Part shown: positions 1 through 6,437 of the stretch, in pieces
Layout of the letters: the number at the start of each line of letters is the position of its first letter
How positions within the stretch are numbered: the first letter of the stretch is position 1
DNA from: Clostridia bacterium
GTDB lineage: Bacteria; Bacillota; Dehalobacteriia; UBA4068
Direction: 5' to 3'
Assembly: GCA_012515255.1 (NCBI GenBank)
Contig: JAAYYR010000036.1
Span: forward strand, 1 to 13,901
Length of the DNA: 13,901 nucleotides
Program-made: the position numbers and the translations under genes
Notes under the pieces: generated by a model
What the model saw: the letters and a program-made list of their open reading frames with translations, nothing else
Databases searched by the model: none
Told to the model about the DNA's origin: nothing

Positions 1-101
1 ATAAAGAAGAAAGCTTCCGCAGTGTTTTGGAATTATTACTGCTACTAAATGAAGCTCTCTCCTGTGAACCACCGGCCAAGAACCAGAAACCCTTTGCTTA
101 A
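1..101 (+). CDS. C-terminal tail of an unidentified upstream protein (partial)
   Basis: The frame whose first complete codon is at position 3 is open for 32 codons and stops with TAA at 99-101. The visible tail is leucine-rich (a run of Leu around residues 9-15) and ends in a basic, proline-containing stretch (ending QKPFA). Composition looks like real coding sequence, and the stop is followed within 16 nt by a palindrome that could end transcription, which fits the end of a gene. The family cannot be recognised from so short a piece. A competing frame (starting at 1) stops at 48. It might instead be non-coding leader of the sortase gene. Confidence 0.4.
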   Translation, partial: KEESFRSVLELLLLLNEALSCEPPAKNQKPFA

Positions 102-116
102 GCGCCGCCGCCAACT

Positions 117-138
117 GCCCGTTCTCATGAGAACGGGC
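117..138. terminator. Perfect 22-nt palindrome, possible terminator or operator
   Basis: The two 11-nt arms, GCCCGTTCTCA and TGAGAACGGGC, are exact reverse complements with no loop in DNA form; as RNA this would be a GC-capped hairpin. It lies just after the stop of the upstream partial frame and about 60 nt before the sortase gene. The bases that follow (TTACTTAT) are only moderately T-rich, so an intrinsic terminator is possible but not textbook. A repressor operator for the sortase gene is the alternative. Confidence 0.45.
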
Positions 139-162
139 TTACTTATGGCCAGACCCGGTCAT

Positions 163-182
163 CCGGATGAGTTTTTATCCGG
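163..182 (+). promoter_or_regulatory. Small stem-loop just upstream of the sortase ribosome-binding site
   Basis: CCGGAT (163-168) and ATCCGG (177-182) form a 6-bp stem around the loop GAGTTTTT. The Shine-Dalgarno-like AAAGGA of the sortase gene follows at 188-193. The stem does not cover the ribosome-binding site. A competing 10-nt palindrome, CATCCGGATG, overlaps at 160-169. It could be a leader hairpin or a chance structure; no known riboswitch fold was recognised in 1-197. Confidence 0.25.
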
Positions 183-201
183 TTAAGAAAGGAATTTATG
201 C

Positions 202-1047
202 GTGCAAGCAAAAAAAAAACTTATGGCATTAGCCGCAATCATCTTTGCTCTTAGCACCGTTTTATGTGCGGCGGTGGCATGGCGGGAATTTGCCGTCTCG
301 GAACGCATCGCCACTTATATCGAAAACCGGCATGCCGCCAAAGCGCCCGGCATTGCAGCCAATACGCCGAAGGAAGAATGGCCTAGCTGGGTAGCTGAAT
401 ATGTAGCGCGGCAAATTGCTGCGGCGGAAGCAGCCCATGCAGAAACGCAAGCCATACAACCGCCAGAGATCCTTCCGCAGTACGCCGCGCTTTACGCCGA
501 GAACTCCGACCTTGTCGGCTGGCTGAAGCTGGACGGTACCAAAATCGATTACCCGGTGCTGCAAAATAAACAAGACCCGGAATATTACCTGCACCGGGGC
601 TTTGATAAAAACTATCTTTATGCGGGAGCGCTGTTTTTGGACGCTAAAAACGATATACTCCTACCCTCCGCTAATTTTCTTATCTATGGCCATAATATGA
701 AGAATGGCAGCTATTTCGGCCAACTTCCCAAATATCTTGACCGGGCATTCTTCGATCAGCAGCCCATTTTTCAATTCGACACCATCTATGAGACCGGCGA
801 TTATGAGGTGATCGCCGTGGTGCTGACCAAAATTTATAATCAAGATGAGGATGCTTTTAAGTATTATAAATGGGCGCTAATCGATAATGAGGCGGATTTT
901 AATTATTATGTGGAGAACATGAAGGCGCTTTCAGTTTACGATACCGGCAAAAGCGCTGTCTGGGGAGAGCAACTGATTACCCTTTCCACCTGCTATTACC
1001 AAACGGAAAATGGACGTTGCGTTGTTGTCGGCCGTAAAATTGATTAG
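202..1047 (+). CDS. srtB: Class B sortase (SrtB-type transpeptidase)
   Basis: This is a membrane-anchored cysteine transpeptidase that would cleave a C-terminal sorting motif and attach the protein to the cell wall. The 281-residue protein has a Lys-rich N-terminus (KKK at 4-6) and one membrane segment at about 7-27, then a linker and the sortase barrel. The catalytic triad is visible: His164 in YGHNM, Cys264 in TLSTC and Arg272 in GRCVV. TLSTC, the NGSYFG segment after the His and the length all match class B rather than class A. The GTG start at 202 lies 8 nt after AAAGGA (188-193). An ATG at 198 is out of frame by one base because of an A10 run at 210-219. No sortase substrate, such as a NEAT or LPxTG-like protein, is seen nearby. 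A hairpin terminator follows. Class B enzymes usually serve haem/iron uptake proteins or pilin assembly; which one applies cannot be told. Confidence 0.93.
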   Translation: MQAKKKLMALAAIIFALSTVLCAAVAWREFAVSERIATYIENRHAAKAPGIAANTPKEEWPSWVAEYVARQIAAAEAAHAETQAIQPPEILPQYAALYAENSDLVGWLKLDGTKIDYPVLQNKQDPEYYLHRGFDKNYLYAGALFLDAKNDILLPSANFLIYGHNMKNGSYFGQLPKYLDRAFFDQQPIFQFDTIYETGDYEVIAVVLTKIYNQDEDAFKYYKWALIDNEADFNYYVENMKALSVYDTGKSAVWGEQLITLSTCYYQTENGRCVVVGRKID

Positions 1048-1073
1048 CAAGCAGCCCATCTTGACCATCCGCA

Positions 1074-1110
1074 GATAAATAGTCCCGCCTTTAAGGCGGG
1101 ACTATTTATC
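1074..1110. terminator. Perfect 17-bp hairpin, bidirectional intrinsic terminator
   Basis: The arm GATAAATAGTCCCGCCT (1074-1090) is the exact reverse complement of 1094-1110, with a 3-nt loop. The GC-rich core is flanked by an A-rich left side and T-rich right side, so either strand gives a stem followed by a U-rich stretch. It sits 27 nt after the sortase stop and 159 nt beyond the stop of the convergent molybdenum-hydroxylase operon, and may end both transcripts. Confidence 0.85.
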
Positions 1111-1268
1111 CGGGGTTGCAAAGCCTTTACAAAAACTTCAACGCGCTACCCTAACGGCAGTGCATCCCGGCATGCCTAAGCAATGGTGATGATCAAGGCG
1201 CCGCAAGTTTTGCTATCTAACGGAGCAAGCGCCCCAAATCGCTCTTCGATGATTGCATCGTTATAGCT

Positions 1269-3644
1269 TTAATTCCGCTCATTCTGCAATGCCAGATAAA
1301 GCGTCTCCGGCTTGATCAGTGGCGTATTGAATTCCAATCCGGTCGCGTCGGCAATCGCATTGACAATCGCCGGCGCGATGCTGTTATCAGAGGGCTCGCC
1401 CACGCCTTTAGCGCCATACGGCCCAAGCCCTCCCCTGCTCTCGACAATGATAGTCTCAATATCCGGCACATCGGCGGCCGTAGGGATAAGATAGGTGGCA
1501 AAGCTATTGGCGCGCGTGATGCCCTGCTCCCAGGCTAAATCTTCCCTAAGCCAGCCAAGATTATAAGCCGTGCCGCCCTCTAGCTGGCCCTCGACAGAAT
1601 TGCGGTTGACAGCCTTGCCGCAGTCGATGGCCGCCACGATGCGCAGCACCTGATAATCGCCGGTCGCCTCGTCTACCGCCACTTCCACACCGTGGCAGGT
1701 ATAGGTCATATCGGGCAGTATCTGTCCCTTAATATTATTAAGATCCGGCACCTCGGTGAAAGGCGCATTGAACTGCCCTTCCGAGAACAGCTCGCCGCCT
1801 TCATTGGAAACATGAGCCACCACGGCAACAAAATCCACGTTTTTGCCCGGATCAGGCCCATAGTAGATTTTCTTGTCGGCAAAGACTAAATGGCCAAGGA
1901 TATGCTCTATATCGGGACGCCAGATATAGCCGGTGGCCGGATTTTGCGGCCACTGATTGTCGCGGATAATCGCGGCCGCTTTACGCGCCAGACGCTCTTT
2001 TAGCGGCTGTACTGCGGCTAAGCAGGCATTGCCGCTCATATAGAGCTGGCGGGTGGCGGTGGTTGTACCGCAAAGGGGCGTCATATGGGTGTCCATGATC
2101 AGCGGCCGCACATCCTCGATCCCCAGACCCAGTTCTTCGGCGACGATCTGCGCCAGCACGCTGCTTTGCCCGCCGCCCAGGTCAGGCACGCCGGCGCGCA
2201 GGGTAACGCTGCCGTCCAGCTCGATGCGGATGCCGATGCGGCTGATATCATGGAGGAAGCACAGCCGGCCATAGCCCATCATACCGCAGGCAATGCCGCG
2301 GCCCACTTTACGGCCATCGGGCAGTCGCTCGGGTTTGGGCGTTTGATTGAGCTTATCCCAGGTTTGCTGCAGTAATTGATCCAGCGCCACATGTCCCAAA
2401 GGAACAAAGCCTGTGGCCAGCGGATCGCCATTACGCAGCAAATTTTTTCTGCGCAGCTCATAGGGGCTGATACCAAGCCTGCGCGCTATACAATCCATCT
2501 GCCGCTCATAGCAAAAATTGACCTGCGGCACGCCAAAGCCGCGGTTGGCCGAGCTAAAAGTATTATTAGTGAAAGCGGATACGCTCTCACAGCGTAAATT
2601 AGCGATATTATAACAGCCGCTGCCATTGATCGTGGCGTACATCTGTACCCAGGGGGTGAGGTAAGTGTGGCCGCCGCCGTCCATGACGATGCTGACCTCC
2701 TGAGCCAGGATAAAGCCATCGCGGTCAACGCCTGTTTTATAATGCAGATACATGGGATGCCGCTTGGAATGCGCCTCAATGCTTTCCTCCCGGCTCCAGA
2801 CCATTTTCACCGGCTTGCCGGTCGCCTTGACCAGTAGCGCGAGATAGGTTTCCACCGTGATATCTTCCTTGCCGCCGAAGCCGCCGCCCATCGGCACGCT
2901 CATATTGCGCAGCTTGGTATGCGGTAAGCCCAATACTTTGGCGATAGTGCGGTAATGCTCCAGCACCTGCGTGCCGACTCTCAAAGTGATGCCGCCGTTT
3001 TCATCCGGCCAGCCGCTCCCGGATTCTGTTTCCAGATAAGCATGCTCATGCGGGGAAGTATAATAATCGTTTTCCACGATAAGGTGGCATTTTTCCCAGG
3101 CTTGTTCTAGATCGCCCTGCTCGACCCGGGTGCGCATGATCACATTGCTCGCGTCCTCGCTGGAAACAAGATATGCGTTATCCAGGATTGCCTCACGCGG
3201 GTCAAATACACCCTCCTGCGGCTCATAGTCTACCTCAATCAGGGCGCAGGCCCGCTCCGCCAGTTCCTCGCTGTCCGCGGCGACAAGAGCGATGGCCTCG
3301 CCCTTAAAGCGGATTTTGCCGCCTACCTCCGCGAGCACCTTATACAGCCCCTCGAAACCCGCGCCCACATCGCGCATCTGGCCGAATTTGGTCACATCGC
3401 GGTTGTGCGGCACATCCGCCGCCGTAAGCACGGCGCGCACTCCGGGCAAAGCTTTTGCGCGGCTGGTGTCGATAGCGCGTAAGATTGCCGCGGGATATTT
3501 ACTGCGCAGCACTTTGCCGTGGAGCATACCGGGCAGCGCCCAATCGGCGGAATATAATTGCTCGCCCTTAGCCTTGGCCCAGGCGTCATGACGCGGCACC
3601 CGCTCCCCGACCAGCCGAAAATTACTACTCTTGAGTGTCGTCAT
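1269..3644 (-). CDS. Molybdenum hydroxylase large subunit, set 2 (xanthine dehydrogenase family, molybdopterin-binding)
   Basis: This is the catalytic subunit that would bind the molybdenum-pyranopterin cofactor and hydroxylate (or reductively dehydroxylate) its substrate with water as oxygen source. It has 791 residues from the ATG at 3644, typical for a stand-alone Mo subunit. An N-terminal a/b-hammerhead domain (about 15-140) precedes the Mo-binding domains. Cofactor motifs are GGGFGGKE (253-260) and RGFGVPQ (368-374). The catalytic base is Glu750 in GAKGVGEP. The start is chosen because TGATG joins it to the stop of the FeS gene and GAGGTG lies upstream; a GTG nine bases earlier is less likely. 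By eye, the position matching bovine Arg880, important for xanthine, is not Arg, so the substrate may be something other than a purine. It closes a FAD-FeS-Mo gene trio. Family is certain, substrate unknown. Confidence 0.93.
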   Translation of the reverse strand: MTTLKSSNFRLVGERVPRHDAWAKAKGEQLYSADWALPGMLHGKVLRSKYPAAILRAIDTSRAKALPGVRAVLTAADVPHNRDVTKFGQMRDVGAGFEGLYKVLAEVGGKIRFKGEAIALVAADSEELAERACALIEVDYEPQEGVFDPREAILDNAYLVSSEDASNVIMRTRVEQGDLEQAWEKCHLIVENDYYTSPHEHAYLETESGSGWPDENGGITLRVGTQVLEHYRTIAKVLGLPHTKLRNMSVPMGGGFGGKEDITVETYLALLVKATGKPVKMVWSREESIEAHSKRHPMYLHYKTGVDRDGFILAQEVSIVMDGGGHTYLTPWVQMYATINGSGCYNIANLRCESVSAFTNNTFSSANRGFGVPQVNFCYERQMDCIARRLGISPYELRRKNLLRNGDPLATGFVPLGHVALDQLLQQTWDKLNQTPKPERLPDGRKVGRGIACGMMGYGRLCFLHDISRIGIRIELDGSVTLRAGVPDLGGGQSSVLAQIVAEELGLGIEDVRPLIMDTHMTPLCGTTTATRQLYMSGNACLAAVQPLKERLARKAAAIIRDNQWPQNPATGYIWRPDIEHILGHLVFADKKIYYGPDPGKNVDFVAVVAHVSNEGGELFSEGQFNAPFTEVPDLNNIKGQILPDMTYTCHGVEVAVDEATGDYQVLRIVAAIDCGKAVNRNSVEGQLEGGTAYNLGWLREDLAWEQGITRANSFATYLIPTAADVPDIETIIVESRGGLGPYGAKGVGEPSDNSIAPAIVNAIADATGLEFNTPLIKPETLYLALQNERN

Positions 3645-4132
3645 CAGCCACACACCTCGCTTTCCAGCTCGGCTGCCACTTCATAAACCGCGTCGATGAT
3701 TTTCTGATAGCCGGTGCAGCGGCAGAGATTGCCTGACATGGCGCGGCGGATTTGCTCGCGGTCGGCCCGGCCGTCATGGCGCAGATAATCGCCGGCCGCG
3801 ATGATCATACCCGGCGTGCAGAAGCCGCATTGAATGGCTCCATGCTCGACAAAGGCTTTTTGTAACCGCGACGTTAGCCGGTCATGGCCGCCCAATCCCT
3901 TAATCGTCCGCACCTCATGTCCATCGCAGTTCATGGCGAGGATAACACAGCTTTTAACCGCGATACCGTCCAGCAGCACAGTGCAGGCGCCGCAATCGCC
4001 TTGCTCACAGCCGCATTTGACGTCAAAATAACCATTATCGCGCAGCAGGTTGAGCAGGCTGCTATGCGCGGCCGTATGTAATACCCGGCTTTCGCCGTTG
4101 ATTTTAAGGCTGATTTGCAGCGTCCCGCTCAT
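3644..4132 (-). CDS. Molybdenum hydroxylase 2Fe-2S subunit, set 2
   Basis: This is the small electron-transfer subunit, 162 residues, the usual length for the family. The N-terminal plant-ferredoxin-like domain carries Cys42, Cys47, Cys50 and Cys62 (motif GCEQGDCGAC, then SC) for the first 2Fe-2S cluster; an additional Cys40 sits two residues earlier. The C-terminal helical domain carries Cys102 and Cys105 (QCGFC) and Cys137 and Cys139 (LCRCTGY) for the second cluster next to the Mo cofactor. Its ATG overlaps the FAD-subunit stop by 4 nt (ATGA), and its own TGA overlaps the next ATG by one base. Such coupling fits equal production of the three subunits. It is clearly related to the other FeS gene at 5049-5525 but diverged, so this is not a recent duplication. 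Confidence 0.95.
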   Translation of the reverse strand: MSGTLQISLKINGESRVLHTAAHSSLLNLLRDNGYFDVKCGCEQGDCGACTVLLDGIAVKSCVILAMNCDGHEVRTIKGLGGHDRLTSRLQKAFVEHGAIQCGFCTPGMIIAAGDYLRHDGRADREQIRRAMSGNLCRCTGYQKIIDAVYEVAAELESEVCG

Positions 4133-5034
4133 GCCCCCGCCCTCCCTTCGTCGGCGCTTTTTTTGCCGGCAAAAACTTCATCCGCGCAGCCGCCGCAGGC
4201 GCGGGCAATAGCTCTTTGCATTAAAACCGGAGCCATGGCGCGACGGTAGACAGCGCTGGCCCGAATATCGTCTATCGGCGAGATATCCCACACCAGGGCT
4301 TGCGCCAAGGCTTCGGGATCGATATGCAGCGCTTGTTTGCCCAGCAGAAATTGTTCCGCGTGCAGACAGCGCACCGGGCGCGGGGCGACCGAGCCCATGG
4401 CCAGCCGAATCTCGCTGATGCTGCCGTCGCGCACGCGCTTCACGGCCGCCGCCGCGGTGGCAATAGAGATAGCCATAGCATTGCGCAAGCCCAGCTTATA
4501 AAAAGCCGAGCGTGCATTGGCTGCGAACTCCACCGAGGCGATCAATTCCCCAGGCTCCAAAGCCGTATGGTTGACGCCGAGAAAAAAATCCGCCAACGGC
4601 AGCTTTCTTTTGCCGCCCTTTTTTAGCAGCAGCAGATCAGCGTTTAGAGCCAGCAGCGGCGGCGCCAGATCAGCCGCTGGCGAGGCATAGGCGAGATTGC
4701 CGCCTACAGTAGCGGAATTACGGATTATCGGGTCGGCAAATACTTGCGCCGCCATCCATAGGGCAGGAGCCTTTGCCGCCAGCAACTGCGAGACGGCAAT
4801 CTCGCTGATTTTGGTCGCGGCGCCAATAATAATTTTTCCCCGGCTGAAACGCAGCCCCTGCAATTCGGCAATATCGCTGATGCCGATTAATTCCCGATCA
4901 TTAAGCCTGCCGTTGCGGATATCCACCATCACATTGGAACCGCCCGCCACCGGCAAGGCATGCTCGGCGAATTCAGTCAATAATTGCTGCACCGATTTAA
5001 GATCCGGCGCTTTATGGTAGGCAAAGTCCTTCAT
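4129..5034 (-). CDS. Molybdenum hydroxylase FAD-binding subunit, set 2
   Basis: This subunit of 301 residues would carry FAD and pass electrons from the 2Fe-2S clusters to the final acceptor (NAD+, ferredoxin or other; not readable). It has the PCMH-type FAD fold: AGGSN at 30-34 in the pyrophosphate loop (most relatives have AGGTD) and the second flavin motif TVGGNLAYASPAAD at 109-122. The C-terminal CO-dehydrogenase-flavoprotein-like domain runs from about 190 (MGSVAPRPVR) to the end. The frame stays open 29 codons further upstream, overlapping the preceding FeS gene. The ATG at 5034 is preferred because AGAGGT lies 7 nt ahead and this leaves a normal 14-nt gap. It overlaps the following FeS gene by 4 nt. 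It lacks the cysteine cluster seen in its paralogue at 5522-6436. Confidence 0.93.
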   Translation of the reverse strand: MKDFAYHKAPDLKSVQQLLTEFAEHALPVAGGSNVMVDIRNGRLNDRELIGISDIAELQGLRFSRGKIIIGAATKISEIAVSQLLAAKAPALWMAAQVFADPIIRNSATVGGNLAYASPAADLAPPLLALNADLLLLKKGGKRKLPLADFFLGVNHTALEPGELIASVEFAANARSAFYKLGLRNAMAISIATAAAAVKRVRDGSISEIRLAMGSVAPRPVRCLHAEQFLLGKQALHIDPEALAQALVWDISPIDDIRASAVYRRAMAPVLMQRAIARACGGCADEVFAGKKSADEGRAGA

Positions 5035-5048
5035 ACCGGCTACCTCTT

Positions 5049-5525
5049 TTATTCGCCGCGCATCTTGGCCGCGGCGTCCATTACTGATTTGATCATAGCT
5101 ACATAACCGGTGCAGCGGCAATAATTACCGCGCAAATAATCTTTGATCTCGGCCTCGCTTGGGTCATCATTTTCCCGGAGCAAAGCAGTAGAGGTAATAA
5201 CCATGCCCGGCACGCAAAAGCCGCATTGTACGGCGGAGTTATCAAGAAAAGCCTGTTGTACGGGATTAAGCTGATCGCCGTCGGCCAGCCCCTCCACCGT
5301 GGTGATATCCCAGCCGTCAGCCTCTACCGCCAAGACGAGACAAGAGAGCACACTCTCGTCGCCGTGCAGAATACTGCAGGCGCCGCAATCGCCGACGCCG
5401 CAGCCATATTTGCTGCCGGTGAGATAGAGCCGGTCGCGCAACACGTTCAATAGCAGCTCATTGCTTGCTACCGTCAGTTCATGCTCTTTGCCATTGACTG
5501 TAAGATGAATCAGATGCTTACTCAT
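5049..5525 (-). CDS. Molybdenum hydroxylase 2Fe-2S subunit, set 1
   Basis: This is the 158-residue electron-transfer subunit with two 2Fe-2S clusters. The N-terminal ferredoxin-like domain supplies Cys42, Cys47, Cys50 and Cys62 (GCGVGDCGAC, then SC). The C-terminal four-helix domain supplies Cys101, Cys104 (QCGFC), Cys136 and Cys138 (YCRCTGY). The ATG start overlaps the stop of the FAD-subunit gene (ATGA) and has a strong GGAGGTGAG site six bases ahead. It ends 14 nt before the second FAD-subunit gene. From gene order it belongs with the Mo subunit at 6438-8849. Because it sits between two FAD genes, sharing with set 2 cannot be excluded. Confidence 0.95.
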   Translation of the reverse strand: MSKHLIHLTVNGKEHELTVASNELLLNVLRDRLYLTGSKYGCGVGDCGACSILHGDESVLSCLVLAVEADGWDITTVEGLADGDQLNPVQQAFLDNSAVQCGFCVPGMVITSTALLRENDDPSEAEIKDYLRGNYCRCTGYVAMIKSVMDAAAKMRGE

Positions 5526-6436
5526 TTCAGCTCACCTCCCGCATTACGCCAAGCCAGACGCAGTCCTTCCTCCACCAGCACACTACTGATAGCGCGCCGA
5601 TATTCCTGGTTTGTACGCAAATCGCTGATCGGTTTAAGCGCCGCTTTAACCATTTGCGCCGTCTTAGCAATCAATTGCTCATTCATCTCTAGGCCGGCCA
5701 GGCCTTCGCTGATTTTCTGTACATAGAGCGGCAGCGGCGCTACAGAACCCATAGCAATGCGGCAACGCTTAATAAGCGTTCCGTCCCGCTCAATGAAAAC
5801 ACCGAGGCTGATCTTCGCTATATCCGGTTTAACCCGCGATTTCTTGATGAAGGCAGCGCCGCTGTCTGCGGGCGGCACAGGCAAGGCAATATTTACCAGC
5901 ATTTCGTCTTTTTCCAATTCTGTTTCCCCAGGCCCGCGGAAAAAGTCTTCAAGCGCCACGATCCGCTTGCCGCGCCGAGACTGCAGTGTCAGCGCCGCTC
6001 CATAGCAGATTGCCGGGATTGCGCTGTCAGCCACAGGGCTGGCATTGCAGATATTGCCGGCCATGGTACCCCTATTGCGCACGCTGGTCGCGGCCATGGC
6101 AAGGATAGCTTCGCGCTGCGCCGGGAAAAGCCGGCTCAAGTCCCCGTTTTTAGCGATCTGATTGAGCGTAGCCGTGGGGCCGATGCAAAAAGCGCCGTTA
6201 GCAGTGCTTCCGCATTGCTTTTCGTCGCAAAGACAGGCATAGTTCAGTTCTTTAATATGCTTGATGTCCATAACATAGTCCACATGGCTGATTGTCCCCA
6301 GCTTCATGCGGAGCAGCAGATCGGTGCCGCCGGCAAGTATCTTCACGGCTTGTTTTTCGGCGAGGATTTGCAGTGCCTCAGCCAGCGTTGTTGGCGCAAG
6401 ATAGGCAAAATCACTAAGCAGTATCCGTGAGCCCAT
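5522..6436 (-). CDS. Molybdenum hydroxylase FAD-binding subunit, set 1, with an extra Cys cluster
   Basis: A 304-residue FAD subunit of the xanthine dehydrogenase/CO dehydrogenase flavoprotein family. FAD motifs are AGGTDLL at 35-41 and TMAGNICNASPVAD at 124-137, with the C-terminal domain starting near AMGSVAPLP. Between the two motifs, where its paralogue has about 11 residues between a conserved Glu-Leu and Ile-Gly, this protein has about 20 and includes four cysteines: Cys68, Cys70, Cys75 and Cys84. The known extra 4Fe-4S loop of 4-hydroxybenzoyl-CoA reductase lies after the GGN motif, so this would be a different site. The ATG at 6436 follows the Mo-subunit stop by one base, and the stop overlaps the FeS gene start by 4 nt. 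Family assignment is firm; a metal site is inference. Confidence 0.93.
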   Translation of the reverse strand: MGSRILLSDFAYLAPTTLAEALQILAEKQAVKILAGGTDLLLRMKLGTISHVDYVMDIKHIKELNYACLCDEKQCGSTANGAFCIGPTATLNQIAKNGDLSRLFPAQREAILAMAATSVRNRGTMAGNICNASPVADSAIPAICYGAALTLQSRRGKRIVALEDFFRGPGETELEKDEMLVNIALPVPPADSGAAFIKKSRVKPDIAKISLGVFIERDGTLIKRCRIAMGSVAPLPLYVQKISEGLAGLEMNEQLIAKTAQMVKAALKPISDLRTNQEYRRAISSVLVEEGLRLAWRNAGGELK

Positions 6437-6437
6437 G

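Noticed and set aside
1..197. A riboswitch (cobalamin, molybdenum cofactor or other) upstream of the sortase gene
   Set aside because: No conserved core of a known class was recognised, and the two hairpins are simple.
5035..5121. N-terminal 29-codon extension of the set 2 FAD subunit
   Set aside because: It overlaps the FeS gene, has no similarity to the family, and a good ribosome-binding site supports the ATG at 5034.
5522..6436. A 4-hydroxybenzoyl-CoA reductase type 4Fe-4S loop in the FAD subunit
   Set aside because: The cysteines lie before, not after, the GGN-type FAD motif (AGN in this protein), and the spacing differs, so it is not the known loop.
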